DNA of 64,000 nucleotides from Sphingomonas telluris (GCF_022568775.1 NZ_JAKZHW010000001.1:2046001-2110000); one strand, 5' to 3'. Positions 1-9,130 are shown, counted from the stretch's first letter. Translations and numbers: made by a program. The notes: generated by a model from the letters alone, not told the origin.

Positions 1-135
1 TGCAACGAACGCCCGCACCAGGTGCCGCGGCTGCTTCAGCACATAGGTGATGTCACTCCACCGCGCGCGGAGACCGATCGACATGACGATCAGCAGGAGG
101 CTGATCTGCACGAATAGAGGGACCAGCTGCTTCAC
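1..135 (-). CDS. N-terminal fragment of a membrane protein, possibly a bile acid:sodium symporter-type transporter
   Basis: The window edge cuts this gene. A GTG at 133-135 opens a frame with no stop to base 1 (45 codons). Residues 1-20 form a hydrophobic helix, followed by a basic segment and the start of a second hydrophobic run. The pattern resembles the N-terminus of BASS/SBF-type transporters, but that is only an impression from a short fragment. It starts 15 nt after the stop of the upstream DUF202 gene on the same strand, so the two are probably co-transcribed. Confidence 0.55.
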   Translation of the reverse strand, partial: MKQLVPLFVQISLLLIVMSIGLRARWSDITYVLKQPRHLVRAFVA

Positions 136-149
136 GGGGCGCGCGCCTT

Positions 150-626
150 CTAGAAGGGGCCGCTGCGGGTGAGGATGCTGAACATCGCCATCGACCCGAC
201 GAGCAGCAGAAGGAACGCGATCAGCACGGCCGAAGACGTACTGTGGATCTCCGGATGGCGGATCAGGCCTTGATCATGGAGCGCCTTCCGGCGGAGACGG
301 AGCGCGCTGACCTCTTGGTGGTGGTACCACATGCCGTTCACGAGCAGCACGATCCCGAGCGCCACCAGCGCGGCGCCGAAGCGTCGAGGAGCGCCCACGG
401 GCAACTGGCTGGTCAGGAAGTCCTTGTTGAGCGTGTGGAAGAACTGAAAGATCGTGAATCCGAAGCCAATCAGGCTGAGCGACGTCCTCACGACGGACAT
501 CAAGGTGCGGTCGCTGCTCATCATCGTCCGCTCGAACGACATGGCGGTTCTGTTGGATGACAGGAGGACGGATTTCTCGTCGGCGCTAAGGTTCGCGCCA
601 GCGGACTCGGTTTCAGCCATCCGCAT
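150..626 (-). CDS. DUF202 family small inner-membrane protein (copy 1)
   Basis: About 158 aa if ATG 624-626 is used; a second ATG lies two codons in (618-620) and an upstream TTG at 651-653 is less likely. The DUF202 signature is clear: polar N-terminus, an Arg-Thr-rich segment (SSDRTLMSVVRTSLSLIGFG) leading into helix 1 at about 44-62, then helices at about 83-101 and 130-152. The family has no established function. A second DUF202 gene lies at 9909-10331, so the sulfatase block carries one near each end. It is divergent from the beta-barrel gene at 736, sharing a gap of about 110 bp. Confidence 0.85.
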   Translation of the reverse strand: MRMAETESAGANLSADEKSVLLSSNRTAMSFERTMMSSDRTLMSVVRTSLSLIGFGFTIFQFFHTLNKDFLTSQLPVGAPRRFGAALVALGIVLLVNGMWYHHQEVSALRLRRKALHDQGLIRHPEIHSTSSAVLIAFLLLLVGSMAMFSILTRSGPF

Positions 627-735
627 CAAATAGGTCCCGTCTCGCCCGGCCAAACATCGGGGTTAACCCGAATGATGGTGCGGCAAACGCCTGCGTATCG
701 GAACATTTATCAGCTAAGCAGAGCAAGGATTGCCG

Positions 736-1743
736 ATGCGAAAATCGACGCATCTCCGGCACTTGAGTGTCGTCGCGTTTACAACCTCGGCTCTCTTCAC
801 TGCCTCCGCGGCGCTTGCCGGGGAAGGAGGTGCGAGCTTCTATCTCCTCGGTTCCGGAGGTCCCGGCGCCGCGGACCTGCCGCCTCTCACCGGCATCTTC
901 TTCGACAACACCGCCTACTACTATCCCGGCAAAGCAGGAGGCGACCGCGAGTTCGTCGTGGGCGGAAACGTGGTTGCAGGACTCGACGCGAAGCTGTTCG
1001 CGGACTTCGCGACGGTTCTTTGGGTCCCCAGCACAAATGCCCTGGGCGGCACGCTCGGAATCGGATTCGCGGTTCCCGTCGGACATCCGAAGGTCGGGGT
1101 CGATGTCGTCCTGACCGGACCGAACGGCGGCACCATCGATATCAGCCGGCGCGACGCCGCGTGGATCGTCGGCGATCCGGTGGCGACGACCGAGCTGTCG
1201 TGGAAGGTCGACCCCAAGACCCACGCCGCAGTCATTGGGACTGTGAACATCCCGGTCGGGACCTATCGCGAAGGTGAGTTGTCGAACCTCGCCTTCCATC
1301 GCTGGATCGTCGACACGTCGGCGGCGATCACGTGGTCGGACGGCAAGTGGGACGTCTCCGGCAAGGCCGGCCTGACGTTCAACGGCAAGAACCATTTCAC
1401 GGATTACAACTCCGGCACCGACCTGCACCTGGAGGCGTCCGTCGAGCGAAAGCTGAGCAAGAAATTCTCGCTCGGCATCCAGTCCTACATGCTTGAGCAG
1501 ATTACCGGCGACAGCGGCGCCGGCGCGCGGCTGGGTTCATTCAAGGGTCGCGTCACAGGCGTTGGACCAACCGCGGCCTACAACTTCAACCTCGGGAAGC
1601 TGCCGGTCAGTGCTCGGGTTCGCTATTTCGAGGAGTTCGGAGCCAAGAACCGCCTCGACGGGCGCGCCTTCTTCTTCTCGCTCGACTTCCCGTTGCACGT
1701 GAACCTGCCGGCCGCGCCACCCGCGGCTGCTCCGGCGGGTTAA
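736..1743 (+). CDS. MetA-type outer-membrane beta-barrel protein (PF13557-like), copy 1
   Basis: Predicted 335-aa exported protein related to the MetA/SphA family, which is linked to uptake of aromatic compounds. ATG 736 is preferred over TTG 730 because AAGGA at 725-729 sits 6 nt upstream. Residues 1-29 form a signal peptide ending ALA before GEGG. The rest alternates short strands rich in aromatic and Gly residues and ends with a Pro/Ala tail after the last strand (FFFSLDFPLHV). DUF1622 follows 5 nt after its stop. The substrate is unknown; in this context a sulfated or aromatic compound is a guess. Confidence 0.75.
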   Translation: MRKSTHLRHLSVVAFTTSALFTASAALAGEGGASFYLLGSGGPGAADLPPLTGIFFDNTAYYYPGKAGGDREFVVGGNVVAGLDAKLFADFATVLWVPSTNALGGTLGIGFAVPVGHPKVGVDVVLTGPNGGTIDISRRDAAWIVGDPVATTELSWKVDPKTHAAVIGTVNIPVGTYREGELSNLAFHRWIVDTSAAITWSDGKWDVSGKAGLTFNGKNHFTDYNSGTDLHLEASVERKLSKKFSLGIQSYMLEQITGDSGAGARLGSFKGRVTGVGPTAAYNFNLGKLPVSARVRYFEEFGAKNRLDGRAFFFSLDFPLHVNLPAAPPAAAPAG

Positions 1744-1748
1744 TTTCG

Positions 1749-2102
1749 ATGGAAACCGTCGAGCAGATCGCCGCCATCGTCGCGCTTGCAGTCGAGCTGG
1801 CGATGGTGGCGATTATCGCCATCGGGTCGATCCGGGCGCTTTGGACCGTCCTCAAAATCATCGCCAGTAGACACATGCTCGCGCCGGCGGTGCGCGAAAT
1901 CTGGCTGCACTATGCGGGCTGGATCCTGCTCGCGCTGGAGTTTGCGCTGGCGGCCGATCTAATCCGAACGGTGATCGCGCCAAGCTGGCGCGAGATCGGG
2001 CAGCTCGCAGCAATCGCGGCGATCCGCACGGCCCTCGCCTGGTTCCTGGGCCGCGACCTTGCCGAATTCGGGGTCGAAACCGGCAAGGCGGAAGAAACCT
2101 AG
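1749..2102 (+). CDS. DUF1622 family membrane protein
   Basis: A 117-aa protein with three hydrophobic helices (about 5-31, 54-75, 80-98). The family core LALEFALAADLIRTVIAPSW followed by EIGQLAAIAAIRT is present and makes the DUF1622 assignment secure. Function is unknown; it is an inner-membrane protein. It begins 5 nt after the beta-barrel stop, so it is probably in one operon with it. Its stop overlaps by 4 nt the stop of the convergent small gene on the other strand. Confidence 0.85.
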   Translation: METVEQIAAIVALAVELAMVAIIAIGSIRALWTVLKIIASRHMLAPAVREIWLHYAGWILLALEFALAADLIRTVIAPSWREIGQLAAIAAIRTALAWFLGRDLAEFGVETGKAEET

Positions 2103-2317
2103 AGCCCGAACCGTCCCAGTGCGTTGAGGGCGCGGAGGATCGAGAGGTACGGCTTCGCGCAGTGCGCATGATAGAGGCCGGTCATCTCATCCAGCTGCTG
2201 GTCGTTATGACCGTCAAACTTCAGAACTTCCGTTGGTTCCGCCGGAGCGATCACCAGCTTGCAGCTCTTGCACACAGGGTCACCCCAATGGTCACCCGAC
2301 TTCAGGTCCAAAAACAT
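2099..2317 (-). CDS. Small Cys/His-rich protein, probable zinc-binding, unknown function
   Basis: A 72-aa soluble protein with two Cys/His clusters: CKSC (C16, C19) and YHAHC (H50, H52, C53). Such spacing suggests a single zinc site. No known family could be named. The stop codon overlaps that of DUF1622 (2099-2102), a tight convergent arrangement. A metal-binding structural or regulatory role is inference only. Confidence 0.65.
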   Translation of the reverse strand: MFLDLKSGDHWGDPVCKSCKLVIAPAEPTEVLKFDGHNDQQLDEMTGLYHAHCAKPYLSILRALNALGRFGL

Positions 2318-2566
2318 CGTCTTCCACCCTCTTCAGACGACACAACGCGATGATTCCTGCTGAAATGCCGTCGTCTCACCCACCCTTTTGAGCCATTCGA
2401 CGTAAACTAGGTTTTCAAAACTAACATAGGCTTAACCACTCGATGCCGCGAAGATTTCACGGGCGAAACGGCGACAATTTTCTTTGACCTGAATCAATAG
2501 AAATCCCGATGTAATTAGATTGCTCGGGCGGCGAATGGTTTGCGCTCCACCCCACCGGAGCGACTC

Positions 2567-4105
2567 ATGCCGCAGAGGCAACCCAATATTCTCGTGATCT
2601 GGGGCGACGACATCGGTCAGTCGAACCTCAGCTGCTACACTCATGGCTTGATGGGCTATCAGACGCCCAACATCGACCGCATCGCCAGGGAAGGCATGCT
2701 GTTCACCGACTGCTACGGCGAGCAGAGCTGCACCGCCGGCCGCTCGTCGTTCATCACCGGGCAGAGCGTACTGCGCACCGGCCTCAGTAAGGTCGGCATC
2801 CCCGCCTCTCCCATCGGAATGCACGACAAGATCGTCACCATCGCAGCGCTGCTCAAAGAACAGGGCTACGCCACGGGGCAATTCGGCAAGAACCATCTCG
2901 GCGATTTGAATCACATGTTGCCGACCAACCACGGCTTCGACGAGTTCTACGGCAACCTTTATCACCTCAATGCCGAAGAAGAGCCGGAGATGGAAAGCTA
3001 TCCGACGGATGAAGATATTCCGAACTTCCGCGAACGCTTCGGTCCGCGCGGCGTGATCCACAGTTTCGCGAGCGACAAAGACGATCCCACCGAGCAGGAG
3101 CGCTGGGGCAAGGTCGGCAAGCAAAAGATAGAGGATACCGGCCCACTGACGACAAAGCGGATGGAAACCTGCGACGACGACTTCGTCGAGAAGGCCACGG
3201 CGTTTATCAAGAAGGCGCAGGCCGACGGGAAGCCGTTCTTCGTGTGGCTCAACACCACCCATATGCACCTGTTCACGCACACCAAGCCCAAGAGCAAGGG
3301 TCAGGCGGGACGCTGGCAGTCTAACTACCACGACACCATGATCGATCATGACAAGAACGTCGGTCAAATGCTCGACCTGCTCGACGAGCTCGGAATCGCC
3401 GATGATACTTTCGTGCAATATTCGACCGACAACGGGCCGCACCGCAATACCTGGCCGGACGGCGGAATGACCCCGTTCCGCAGCGAGAAGAACACCAACT
3501 GGGAAGGGGCCTTTCGCATCCCGATGCTGGTGCGCTGGCCGGGCAAGGTCGAGGCCGGATCGGTTTCGAACGGGATCGTCCAGCATCACGACTGGATGCC
3601 GACGTTCCTCGAGATGGCAGGTGCGCCCGACGTAATCGACAAGCTCAAGACCGGCTACAAGGCCTGCGGGCGAACCTACAAGAACCATATCGACGGGTTC
3701 AGCCTGGTCGGTCACATCACCGGCAAGGAGAAGAGCCCACGGAACTTCTTCTTCTACATCAGTGATGACGGCGACATCCTGGGGATGCGCTACGACAACT
3801 GGAAGGTCGTATTCATGGAACAGCGCTGTCAGGGGACGCTGCAGGTGTGGGCAGAACCGTTTACCAGGCTCCGCCTGCCGAAGGTCTTCAACCTCCGCAC
3901 TGATCCCTACGAGTTCGCAGATATTACCTCAAACACTTATTATGATTGGATCCTGCACAACGACTTCTTCATTTTCGCGGCTCAGGCGGGCGCGGCGAAA
4001 TTCGCGGAAACGTTCAGGGAATTCCCGCCTGTTCAGCGGCCGGGGAGCTTCACGATCGACGACGCGGTCGCGAAGATGGCAGGCGCCGGCGCCGGCGCGA
4101 GTTGA
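2567..4105 (+). CDS. Arylsulfatase-family sulfatase (formylglycine type), copy 1
   Basis: A 512-aa type I sulfatase. ATG 2567 has GGAG at 2557-2560, so the longer upstream start is not needed. The metal-site DD follows strand 1 (WGDD, 12-15). The formylglycine motif is C55-T-A-G-R59, matching C-x-A/P/S-x-R. FGKNHLGD, HGFDEFYGN, and a TDNG pair near residue 290 complete the alkaline-phosphatase-like active site. There is no signal peptide, unlike most Gram-negative arylsulfatases, so it appears cytoplasmic unless exported another way. A paralogue sharing NLYHLNAEEEPE lies at 7478-9028, and the activating enzyme is at 6454. The natural sulfate ester cannot be told from sequence. Confidence 0.93.
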   Translation: MPQRQPNILVIWGDDIGQSNLSCYTHGLMGYQTPNIDRIAREGMLFTDCYGEQSCTAGRSSFITGQSVLRTGLSKVGIPASPIGMHDKIVTIAALLKEQGYATGQFGKNHLGDLNHMLPTNHGFDEFYGNLYHLNAEEEPEMESYPTDEDIPNFRERFGPRGVIHSFASDKDDPTEQERWGKVGKQKIEDTGPLTTKRMETCDDDFVEKATAFIKKAQADGKPFFVWLNTTHMHLFTHTKPKSKGQAGRWQSNYHDTMIDHDKNVGQMLDLLDELGIADDTFVQYSTDNGPHRNTWPDGGMTPFRSEKNTNWEGAFRIPMLVRWPGKVEAGSVSNGIVQHHDWMPTFLEMAGAPDVIDKLKTGYKACGRTYKNHIDGFSLVGHITGKEKSPRNFFFYISDDGDILGMRYDNWKVVFMEQRCQGTLQVWAEPFTRLRLPKVFNLRTDPYEFADITSNTYYDWILHNDFFIFAAQAGAAKFAETFREFPPVQRPGSFTIDDAVAKMAGAGAGAS

Positions 4106-4167
4106 CCCTTGTGGCGTGGCGGCGCCGTCGCACGCTGCCACGCCGCCCCTTCAACGCTGAGGCCGAT

Positions 4168-4977
4168 GTGAAGTATCTGCTTCTGCCGCTGGCGGTGCTC
4201 GGTTCCGTCGCCCATGCACAGGACGCCCCGCCCCCCGAACCGGCGGGATCCGATGCGCACGAGCTCGCCAAGCAGCTGAACAATCCCGTCGCGAGCCTGA
4301 TCAGCGTGCCGTTCCAGGAGAATATCGACTTCAGCGTCGGGCCTGGCGAGGGCACGAGATCGACGCTGAACATCCAGCCGGTCGTGCCGATCGGATTAAA
4401 CGACAACTGGAATCTGATCCTGCGCACGATCGTGCCGGTCGTCTACCAGAACGACGTCGTTCCCGGCGAAAGCCAGTTCGGTCTCGGAGACACGGTCCAA
4501 AGCTTCTTCTTCTCGCCGAAGCATCCGGGCCCGAGCGGCATCATCTGGGCGGTCGGACCGGTGCTCAGCTACCGCACGGAGACCAACCGCAATCTCGGCA
4601 GCGGCAAGTGGGGCGCTGGCGTGACCGGCCTCGTGCTCAAGCAGTCGGGCAAGCACACGTTTGGGGTGCTGGCGAACCACGTCTGGTCGGTTGCCGGCGA
4701 CGATGATCGCGCCGACGTCAGCGCGACTTTCCTGCAGCCCTTCTATTCCTACACCACGTCCTCGGCGCTGACGTTCGGACTCAACTCGGAATCGACGTAC
4801 GACTGGAAGGGCAAGCAGTGGACGGTGCCCGTGAACGTCACCGTCACGCAGCTCACCCACATGGGCAAGCAGCCAGTCAGCTTCGGCGGCGGAGTGCGCT
4901 ACTATGCGGCCGCTCCGCAGAACGGCCCGAACTGGGGCGTACGCCTGATCTTCACCCTCCTGTTCCCGAAGAAGTGA
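4168..4977 (+). CDS. MetA-type outer-membrane protein (PF13557-like), copy 2
   Basis: A 269-aa exported protein starting at GTG 4168, with a weak GAGG at 4159-4162. Residues 1-17 are the signal peptide (ends AHA before QDAP). The body carries NPVASLISVPFQ, LNIQPVVPIGLNDNWNLILR and a Gly/aromatic-rich C-terminus ending FTLLFPKK, hallmarks of the family often mislabelled neuromedin U in databases and related to MetA. It lies 62 nt after the sulfatase stop and 5 nt before the acid phosphatase, so a three-gene operon is likely. An outer-membrane channel for a sulfatase or phosphatase substrate is possible but unproven. Confidence 0.8.
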   Translation: MKYLLLPLAVLGSVAHAQDAPPPEPAGSDAHELAKQLNNPVASLISVPFQENIDFSVGPGEGTRSTLNIQPVVPIGLNDNWNLILRTIVPVVYQNDVVPGESQFGLGDTVQSFFFSPKHPGPSGIIWAVGPVLSYRTETNRNLGSGKWGAGVTGLVLKQSGKHTFGVLANHVWSVAGDDDRADVSATFLQPFYSYTTSSALTFGLNSESTYDWKGKQWTVPVNVTVTQLTHMGKQPVSFGGGVRYYAAAPQNGPNWGVRLIFTLLFPKK

Positions 4978-4982
4978 CGAGC

Positions 4983-5825
4983 ATGACGAGAATGAGAAGG
5001 ATCGCGATCATTCCGGCGGCCTTCATCGGCCTCGCTGCCGGGCTTTCCCTCGCGCAGACTCCCCCAGCCGCGATGCCCGCCAATCCGCGCATGGCCGATC
5101 CGCGTAAGCTCCCGCCGAGCTATCTGCCACGCGAGGCGCTGCCCGACAGCTTGGCGCTGCTCCCGCCGCCCCCGGGGAAAGGCTCTGCCGCGATGCAGCG
5201 GGACGAGGAGGCACGGAAGGCCGCGGCTCGCCTCAAGGGTTCGGCGCGCTATCAACTGGCTACTGAGGACGCCGTGATCGGTTTCCCGGAAATCCCCAAC
5301 GATTTCGCCTGCGCCATGGGCTTTTCCATCAACAAGGGAGCGAGGCCGCGGCTCTACGGGCTGCTCGCCAGAATGCTCATTGACGTCGGGCTTTCGACCT
5401 ATGGCGCCAAGGACCATTACAAGCGGACGCGACCGTTCGTCGCCCATCATGAAGGCACCTGCTACCCGAAGGACGAGGCTCTGCTGCGCCAGGACGGGTC
5501 CTATCCGTCGGGCCATAGCGCGATCGGCTGGGGCTTCGCGTTGGTGCTCGCCGAGCTCAACCCTTCGCACGCCGACGCCATCCTTCAGCGTGGACGCGAA
5601 TTCGGGCAGAGCCGGCTCGTTTGCGACGCGCACTGGCAGAGCGACATCGATGCCGGCCGAGTCATCGCCGCCGCGACGGTTGCGCGCCTGCACGCCGATC
5701 CCGCGTTCCGCACCGACCTCGAAGCTGCGCGCGCAGAAGTTACCGCGGCATTATCGAAGCCCGCGCCTGCCAATGATCAGTGCGCCGCGGAGGCATCAGC
5801 GCTCGCCGCGAGCAACGCTCACTGA
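4983..5825 (+). CDS. phoN: Class A non-specific acid phosphatase (PAP2 superfamily)
   Basis: A 280-aa periplasmic phosphatase releasing phosphate from organic monoesters. All three PAP2 signature blocks are intact: K143-x6-R150-P151, PSGH at 175-178, and S210-R211-x5-H217-x3-D221. Residues 1-24 form a signal peptide ending SLA before QTPP. ATG 4983 follows the preceding stop by 5 nt. A Pro-rich linker (25-65) and a C-terminal tail with one Cys flank the domain. With the sulfatases next door this looks like an ester-hydrolysing gene set. Confidence 0.92.
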   Translation: MTRMRRIAIIPAAFIGLAAGLSLAQTPPAAMPANPRMADPRKLPPSYLPREALPDSLALLPPPPGKGSAAMQRDEEARKAAARLKGSARYQLATEDAVIGFPEIPNDFACAMGFSINKGARPRLYGLLARMLIDVGLSTYGAKDHYKRTRPFVAHHEGTCYPKDEALLRQDGSYPSGHSAIGWGFALVLAELNPSHADAILQRGREFGQSRLVCDAHWQSDIDAGRVIAAATVARLHADPAFRTDLEAARAEVTAALSKPAPANDQCAAEASALAASNAH

Positions 5826-5911
5826 TGGCGCGGTCCCAGGGTTTCTACGGAACAACAACCACGATCGCGGGGATTAGACGAATGCGGCAGTCATCCGTTG
5901 GGAGAACGAAT

Positions 5912-6457
5912 ATGCGGTGCCTTGTCCTAGCTTCTGCGCTGATGCTCACTGCCTGCACGACCGGCCCCGACATCTCGAGCGACTTCGATCCTTCGGTGAA
6001 CTTCGCGAAGTATCGAACCTACAGCTGGATCTACACGGCCCCGCCGGAAGGCATGAATCCATTGACGTACGAGCGCGTGCACGCGTCGATCGATCGTTCG
6101 CTCGCGGCGCGCGGCTACACTCAGGCAAACCCGGGTGATTTCGCCGTGGCCTTCACTCTCGGTCGTCGCGACAAGGTGCAGGTCACCGACTTTGGACCCT
6201 ATGGACCCTATTATCCGGGCTGGGGCTGGGGATATCGCTGGGGCGGCTGGGCGCCGGCCTATCGCGACGTCGACGTCCGTAACGTGACGGAAGGTTCGCT
6301 CGCCATCGACTTCTACGACACGACGACGAAGCGGCCGATCTGGCACGGCGTCGCGACACAGGAAGTGACGCCCGGAAAAGTCGATCAGGCGCTGATCGAT
6401 ACGGCAGTCGACGCTACGCTGGCGAAGTTCCCGCCGACTACCGCACCGCCGCGCTAG
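5912..6457 (+). CDS. DUF4136 lipoprotein
   Basis: A 181-aa lipoprotein with lipobox LTAC (C15). DUF4136 features are clear: FDPSVNFAKYRTYSW near the N-terminus, an R-V-x-x-x-I-D segment, and the C-terminal pattern where a variable-length aromatic loop (GPYGPYYPGWGWGYRWGG) precedes LAIDFYDTTTKRPIWHG. ATG 5912 has GGGAG at 5900-5904. Function is unknown; family members are usually outer-membrane-anchored. It converges on the formylglycine-generating enzyme gene with a 4-nt stop overlap (6454-6457). Confidence 0.85.
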   Translation: MRCLVLASALMLTACTTGPDISSDFDPSVNFAKYRTYSWIYTAPPEGMNPLTYERVHASIDRSLAARGYTQANPGDFAVAFTLGRRDKVQVTDFGPYGPYYPGWGWGYRWGGWAPAYRDVDVRNVTEGSLAIDFYDTTTKRPIWHGVATQEVTPGKVDQALIDTAVDATLAKFPPTTAPPR

Positions 6458-7410
6458 GCGTCGCGCTTCACGCAGCGGAATCCGATGTGGCTGGTCGACG
6501 TGTCGATTGGCTGCGGATGGCGGGCGGCAGGGCGGTAGCGCCGGCAATAGCTGGGCGCGCACAAGTGCGATCCGCCCTTCACCACCTTTCGCGGAATGGG
6601 TGGGCCCCCGCAGCGGTCGTGACTGTCGGACTTCGGCCCGCCGCGCGGGTTCTCTGGCACGCAGCAGGGCTTGTCCGCGACATCGGGATGGCGCGCGCGG
6701 AACCAGTCGTCGGTCCACTCCCACACGTTTCCGATCATGTCAGACAGGCCGAAGCCGTTAGGCGGGTAGGACCCGATGGGAGAAGTCCGCGCAAAGCCGT
6801 CCGCGCACGTGTTATCCCAGGGGAACTGGCCCTGCCAGACGTTGGCATGATGTTCGCCGCCCGGCTCCAGTTCGGTGCCCCAGGCAAATTCAGTGCCGTC
6901 CGCACCGCCCCATGCCGCATATTCCCACTCGGCTTCGGTGGGCAGGCTCTTGCCCGCCCACTTCGCGTAGGCGTGGGCATCGGCGAACGCGACGTGGACG
7001 ACGGGGTGGTCGGCCATATCCTGCCAGTCGCTTCCGGGTCCCTGCGGATTGCGCCAGGTCACGCCGAACTCGAACCGCCACCATTGCGACCAGACACGCA
7101 GGTCGACGGGACCCTCGGTCGGCGTGAAGAGCAGCGACCCCGGCTGGCACATCTCGGGAAGGGCGCCCGGATAGTCCTTCGGGTCTGGCGCGATCTCCGC
7201 AGCGGTGACGTGGCCGGTCGCTTCGACGAACTCCGCGAACTCGCGGTTGGTCACCGGGGCCGGATCGATCCAGAAACCGTGCACGCGTACGGGATGGCGC
7301 GGCACTTCTTCCGGATAATGATTGTCCGAGCCCATGTGGAAGGTCCCGCCTTCGAGCCGGACCATGCCATTGGCCTGCTTCAACGCATCCACTGGTGCCG
7401 TCGTCGCCAC
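6454..7410 (-). CDS. Formylglycine-generating enzyme (sulfatase-modifying factor)
   Basis: About 318 aa. This enzyme oxidises the active-site Cys of type I sulfatases to formylglycine using oxygen and copper. The SUMF1 fold is evident: GGTFHMGSD at the start, WVEWTDD-like core (GNVWEWTDDWF), and KGGSH before C284-x4-C289, the copper-binding catalytic pair, then RYRPAARH and GFRCVK at the end. The GTG at 7408-7410 has no good ribosome site; ATG 15 codons in is an alternative. It sits between two sulfatase genes and downstream of one of them on the same strand, so the targets are almost certainly those enzymes. No signal peptide is seen, consistent with cytoplasmic modification. Confidence 0.93.
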   Translation of the reverse strand: MATTAPVDALKQANGMVRLEGGTFHMGSDNHYPEEVPRHPVRVHGFWIDPAPVTNREFAEFVEATGHVTAAEIAPDPKDYPGALPEMCQPGSLLFTPTEGPVDLRVWSQWWRFEFGVTWRNPQGPGSDWQDMADHPVVHVAFADAHAYAKWAGKSLPTEAEWEYAAWGGADGTEFAWGTELEPGGEHHANVWQGQFPWDNTCADGFARTSPIGSYPPNGFGLSDMIGNVWEWTDDWFRARHPDVADKPCCVPENPRGGPKSDSHDRCGGPPIPRKVVKGGSHLCAPSYCRRYRPAARHPQPIDTSTSHIGFRCVKRDA

Positions 7411-7477
7411 GCTTGGAGATCACCAATCGGCGAGCCGGCCGTAAATCAGGGTTTACCCTACGGCTAGCCCGCCGGCC

Positions 7478-9028
7478 TTAGTTGCTGCTCGCGCCCGGGT
7501 TTTCGAGTTTCGCCATGACGCTCTCCAGCGCCTTGTGCAGGCTGAGCGTGTCCGCGGCCTGACGCGGTGGGAATGCCTGCAGGCTTTTCAGATGCTCGGC
7601 GAGATATGGCTTCGCGGCTTGCGGGGCCCACATCTTCTTCGCGAAGAACATGCGTCCGATGTAGCCCCATTCGTGGCTCTCCGGATCCATCTTCTCCATC
7701 GGATCCATGCGCAGGTTGAAGAGGTAGGGCACGCTCGGATAGCTCCGCTCGTTCCACCAGCTGCCTTCCTTTTTGACGCCGATGTGCATCTTCCAGTTGC
7801 CGACGCGAACCGCGGTGAGCTCGTTCTCGTCGTAATAGAAATAGGCCTTGCGCGCTGACTCCCTGGTTTTGCCGAGCCAGTGATCGAGCTGGTTGTAGCC
7901 GTCGAGGTGGACCTTGTAGCTCATGCCGTTGAGCTTGGTGCCCTTGGCCAGGTCTTCCTTCACGGTGCCGAGCCCGGCCGCCGCTGCAAGGGTGACGTAC
8001 AGATCCTGGTGATTCTGTAAGGCGTTCGAGTGGCTGCCTGCCGGGATATGGCCTGGCCAACGTGCAAGGCAAGGAACGCGGACGCCGCCTTCCCAGGTCG
8101 TACCCTTCTCGCCTCTGAACGGGGCATAGCCGCCGTCCGGCCAGAAGAGCAGCTCGTAACCATTGTCCGTCGTGTAAATGACGATCGTATCGTCCGTGAG
8201 CTTGTTGTCATCGAGCCACTTCAGAAGGACGCCCACATATTCGTCGTGCTCGAGCATCTTGGCGCGGACGACATCCTCCTCGGCACGTCCTTCCGCCACC
8301 GCCTGCTTCACGTATTTTTCCTGGGGGTGCGACCAGATGTGGATCGCGGTCGTGTTGAACCAGCAGAAGAACGGCTTGTCCTTGTTGCGGTTCAGCCAGT
8401 CGATCGTCTTGTCGAGAACCTCCTTGTCGAAGGTCTCCATTCGCTTGCGCGTGAGCATTCCGGTGTTCTCGAACTTCTGCTTGCCGACACGGCCGAACAC
8501 AGGATCCTCCGTCGGATCATCTTTCTCCGTCGCCCAGGCGTGGAAGACGCCGCGAGGGCCGTAGGTCTTCGTGTAGGCTGGATCTTTCTGTCCCGGATAA
8601 TCGAGCTCTTCCGGCTCCTCCTCCGCATTCAGGTGGTAGAGGTTCCCGAACCACTCATCGAAACCGTGGACGGTGGGGAAGAATTCGTTGCGGTCACCAA
8701 GATGGTTCTTGCCGAACTGGCCGGTAGCATAGCCGGCCGACTTGAGGACTTCGGCAAGGGTCGGGTCTTCCTTTTGTATCCCTAGCTTGGACCCGGGAAC
8801 GCCAACCGTCGTCATCCCGGTGCGCACGGGCAGCTGGCCCATGATGAAGGATGCGCGGCCGGCGGTGCAGCTCGGCTCGCCATAATGATCGGTGAAGATC
8901 ACGCCTTCCTTGGCGATGCGGTCGATGTTGGGCGTCTCGCCCATCATCCCGTGGGTGTAGGCGCCCACGTTCCATAGGCCGATATCGTCACCGAAGATCA
9001 CGAGGATGTTGGGTTTACCCTTGGACAT
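7478..9028 (-). CDS. Arylsulfatase-family sulfatase (formylglycine type), copy 2
   Basis: A 516-aa sulfatase paralogous to the one at 2567. The motif C54-T-A-G-R58, metal-binding FGDD (12-15), FGKNHLGD, NLYHLNAEEEPE and TTDNG are all present. GGGAG ahead of ATG 9028 is well placed. Again there is no signal peptide. It is transcribed toward the activating enzyme gene, 67 nt upstream of it, so the pair is probably an operon. The two sulfatases differ mostly in the C-terminal subdomain, which usually sets substrate choice, suggesting distinct substrates. Confidence 0.94.
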   Translation of the reverse strand: MSKGKPNILVIFGDDIGLWNVGAYTHGMMGETPNIDRIAKEGVIFTDHYGEPSCTAGRASFIMGQLPVRTGMTTVGVPGSKLGIQKEDPTLAEVLKSAGYATGQFGKNHLGDRNEFFPTVHGFDEWFGNLYHLNAEEEPEELDYPGQKDPAYTKTYGPRGVFHAWATEKDDPTEDPVFGRVGKQKFENTGMLTRKRMETFDKEVLDKTIDWLNRNKDKPFFCWFNTTAIHIWSHPQEKYVKQAVAEGRAEEDVVRAKMLEHDEYVGVLLKWLDDNKLTDDTIVIYTTDNGYELLFWPDGGYAPFRGEKGTTWEGGVRVPCLARWPGHIPAGSHSNALQNHQDLYVTLAAAAGLGTVKEDLAKGTKLNGMSYKVHLDGYNQLDHWLGKTRESARKAYFYYDENELTAVRVGNWKMHIGVKKEGSWWNERSYPSVPYLFNLRMDPMEKMDPESHEWGYIGRMFFAKKMWAPQAAKPYLAEHLKSLQAFPPRQAADTLSLHKALESVMAKLENPGASSN

Positions 9029-9130
9029 GAGTCGCTCCCTCAGGGCAGGAGGGCATCCATTGAGCGTCCAGCGACGCTTCCTCCATCAGGGCTTTTGCGG
9101 AGTAGATAATGCAGCTCGCTGCGCCCGAGT

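Noticed and set aside
290..302. 13-bp match to the tRNA-Ser 3' end as another att site
   Set aside because: It is inside the conserved coding part of a DUF202 gene, shorter than the 12228 match, and best explained by chance in G+C-rich DNA.
4396..4860. Long reverse frame under the second MetA-type gene
   Set aside because: Antisense shadow of a well-supported exported protein; no motif and no ribosome site.
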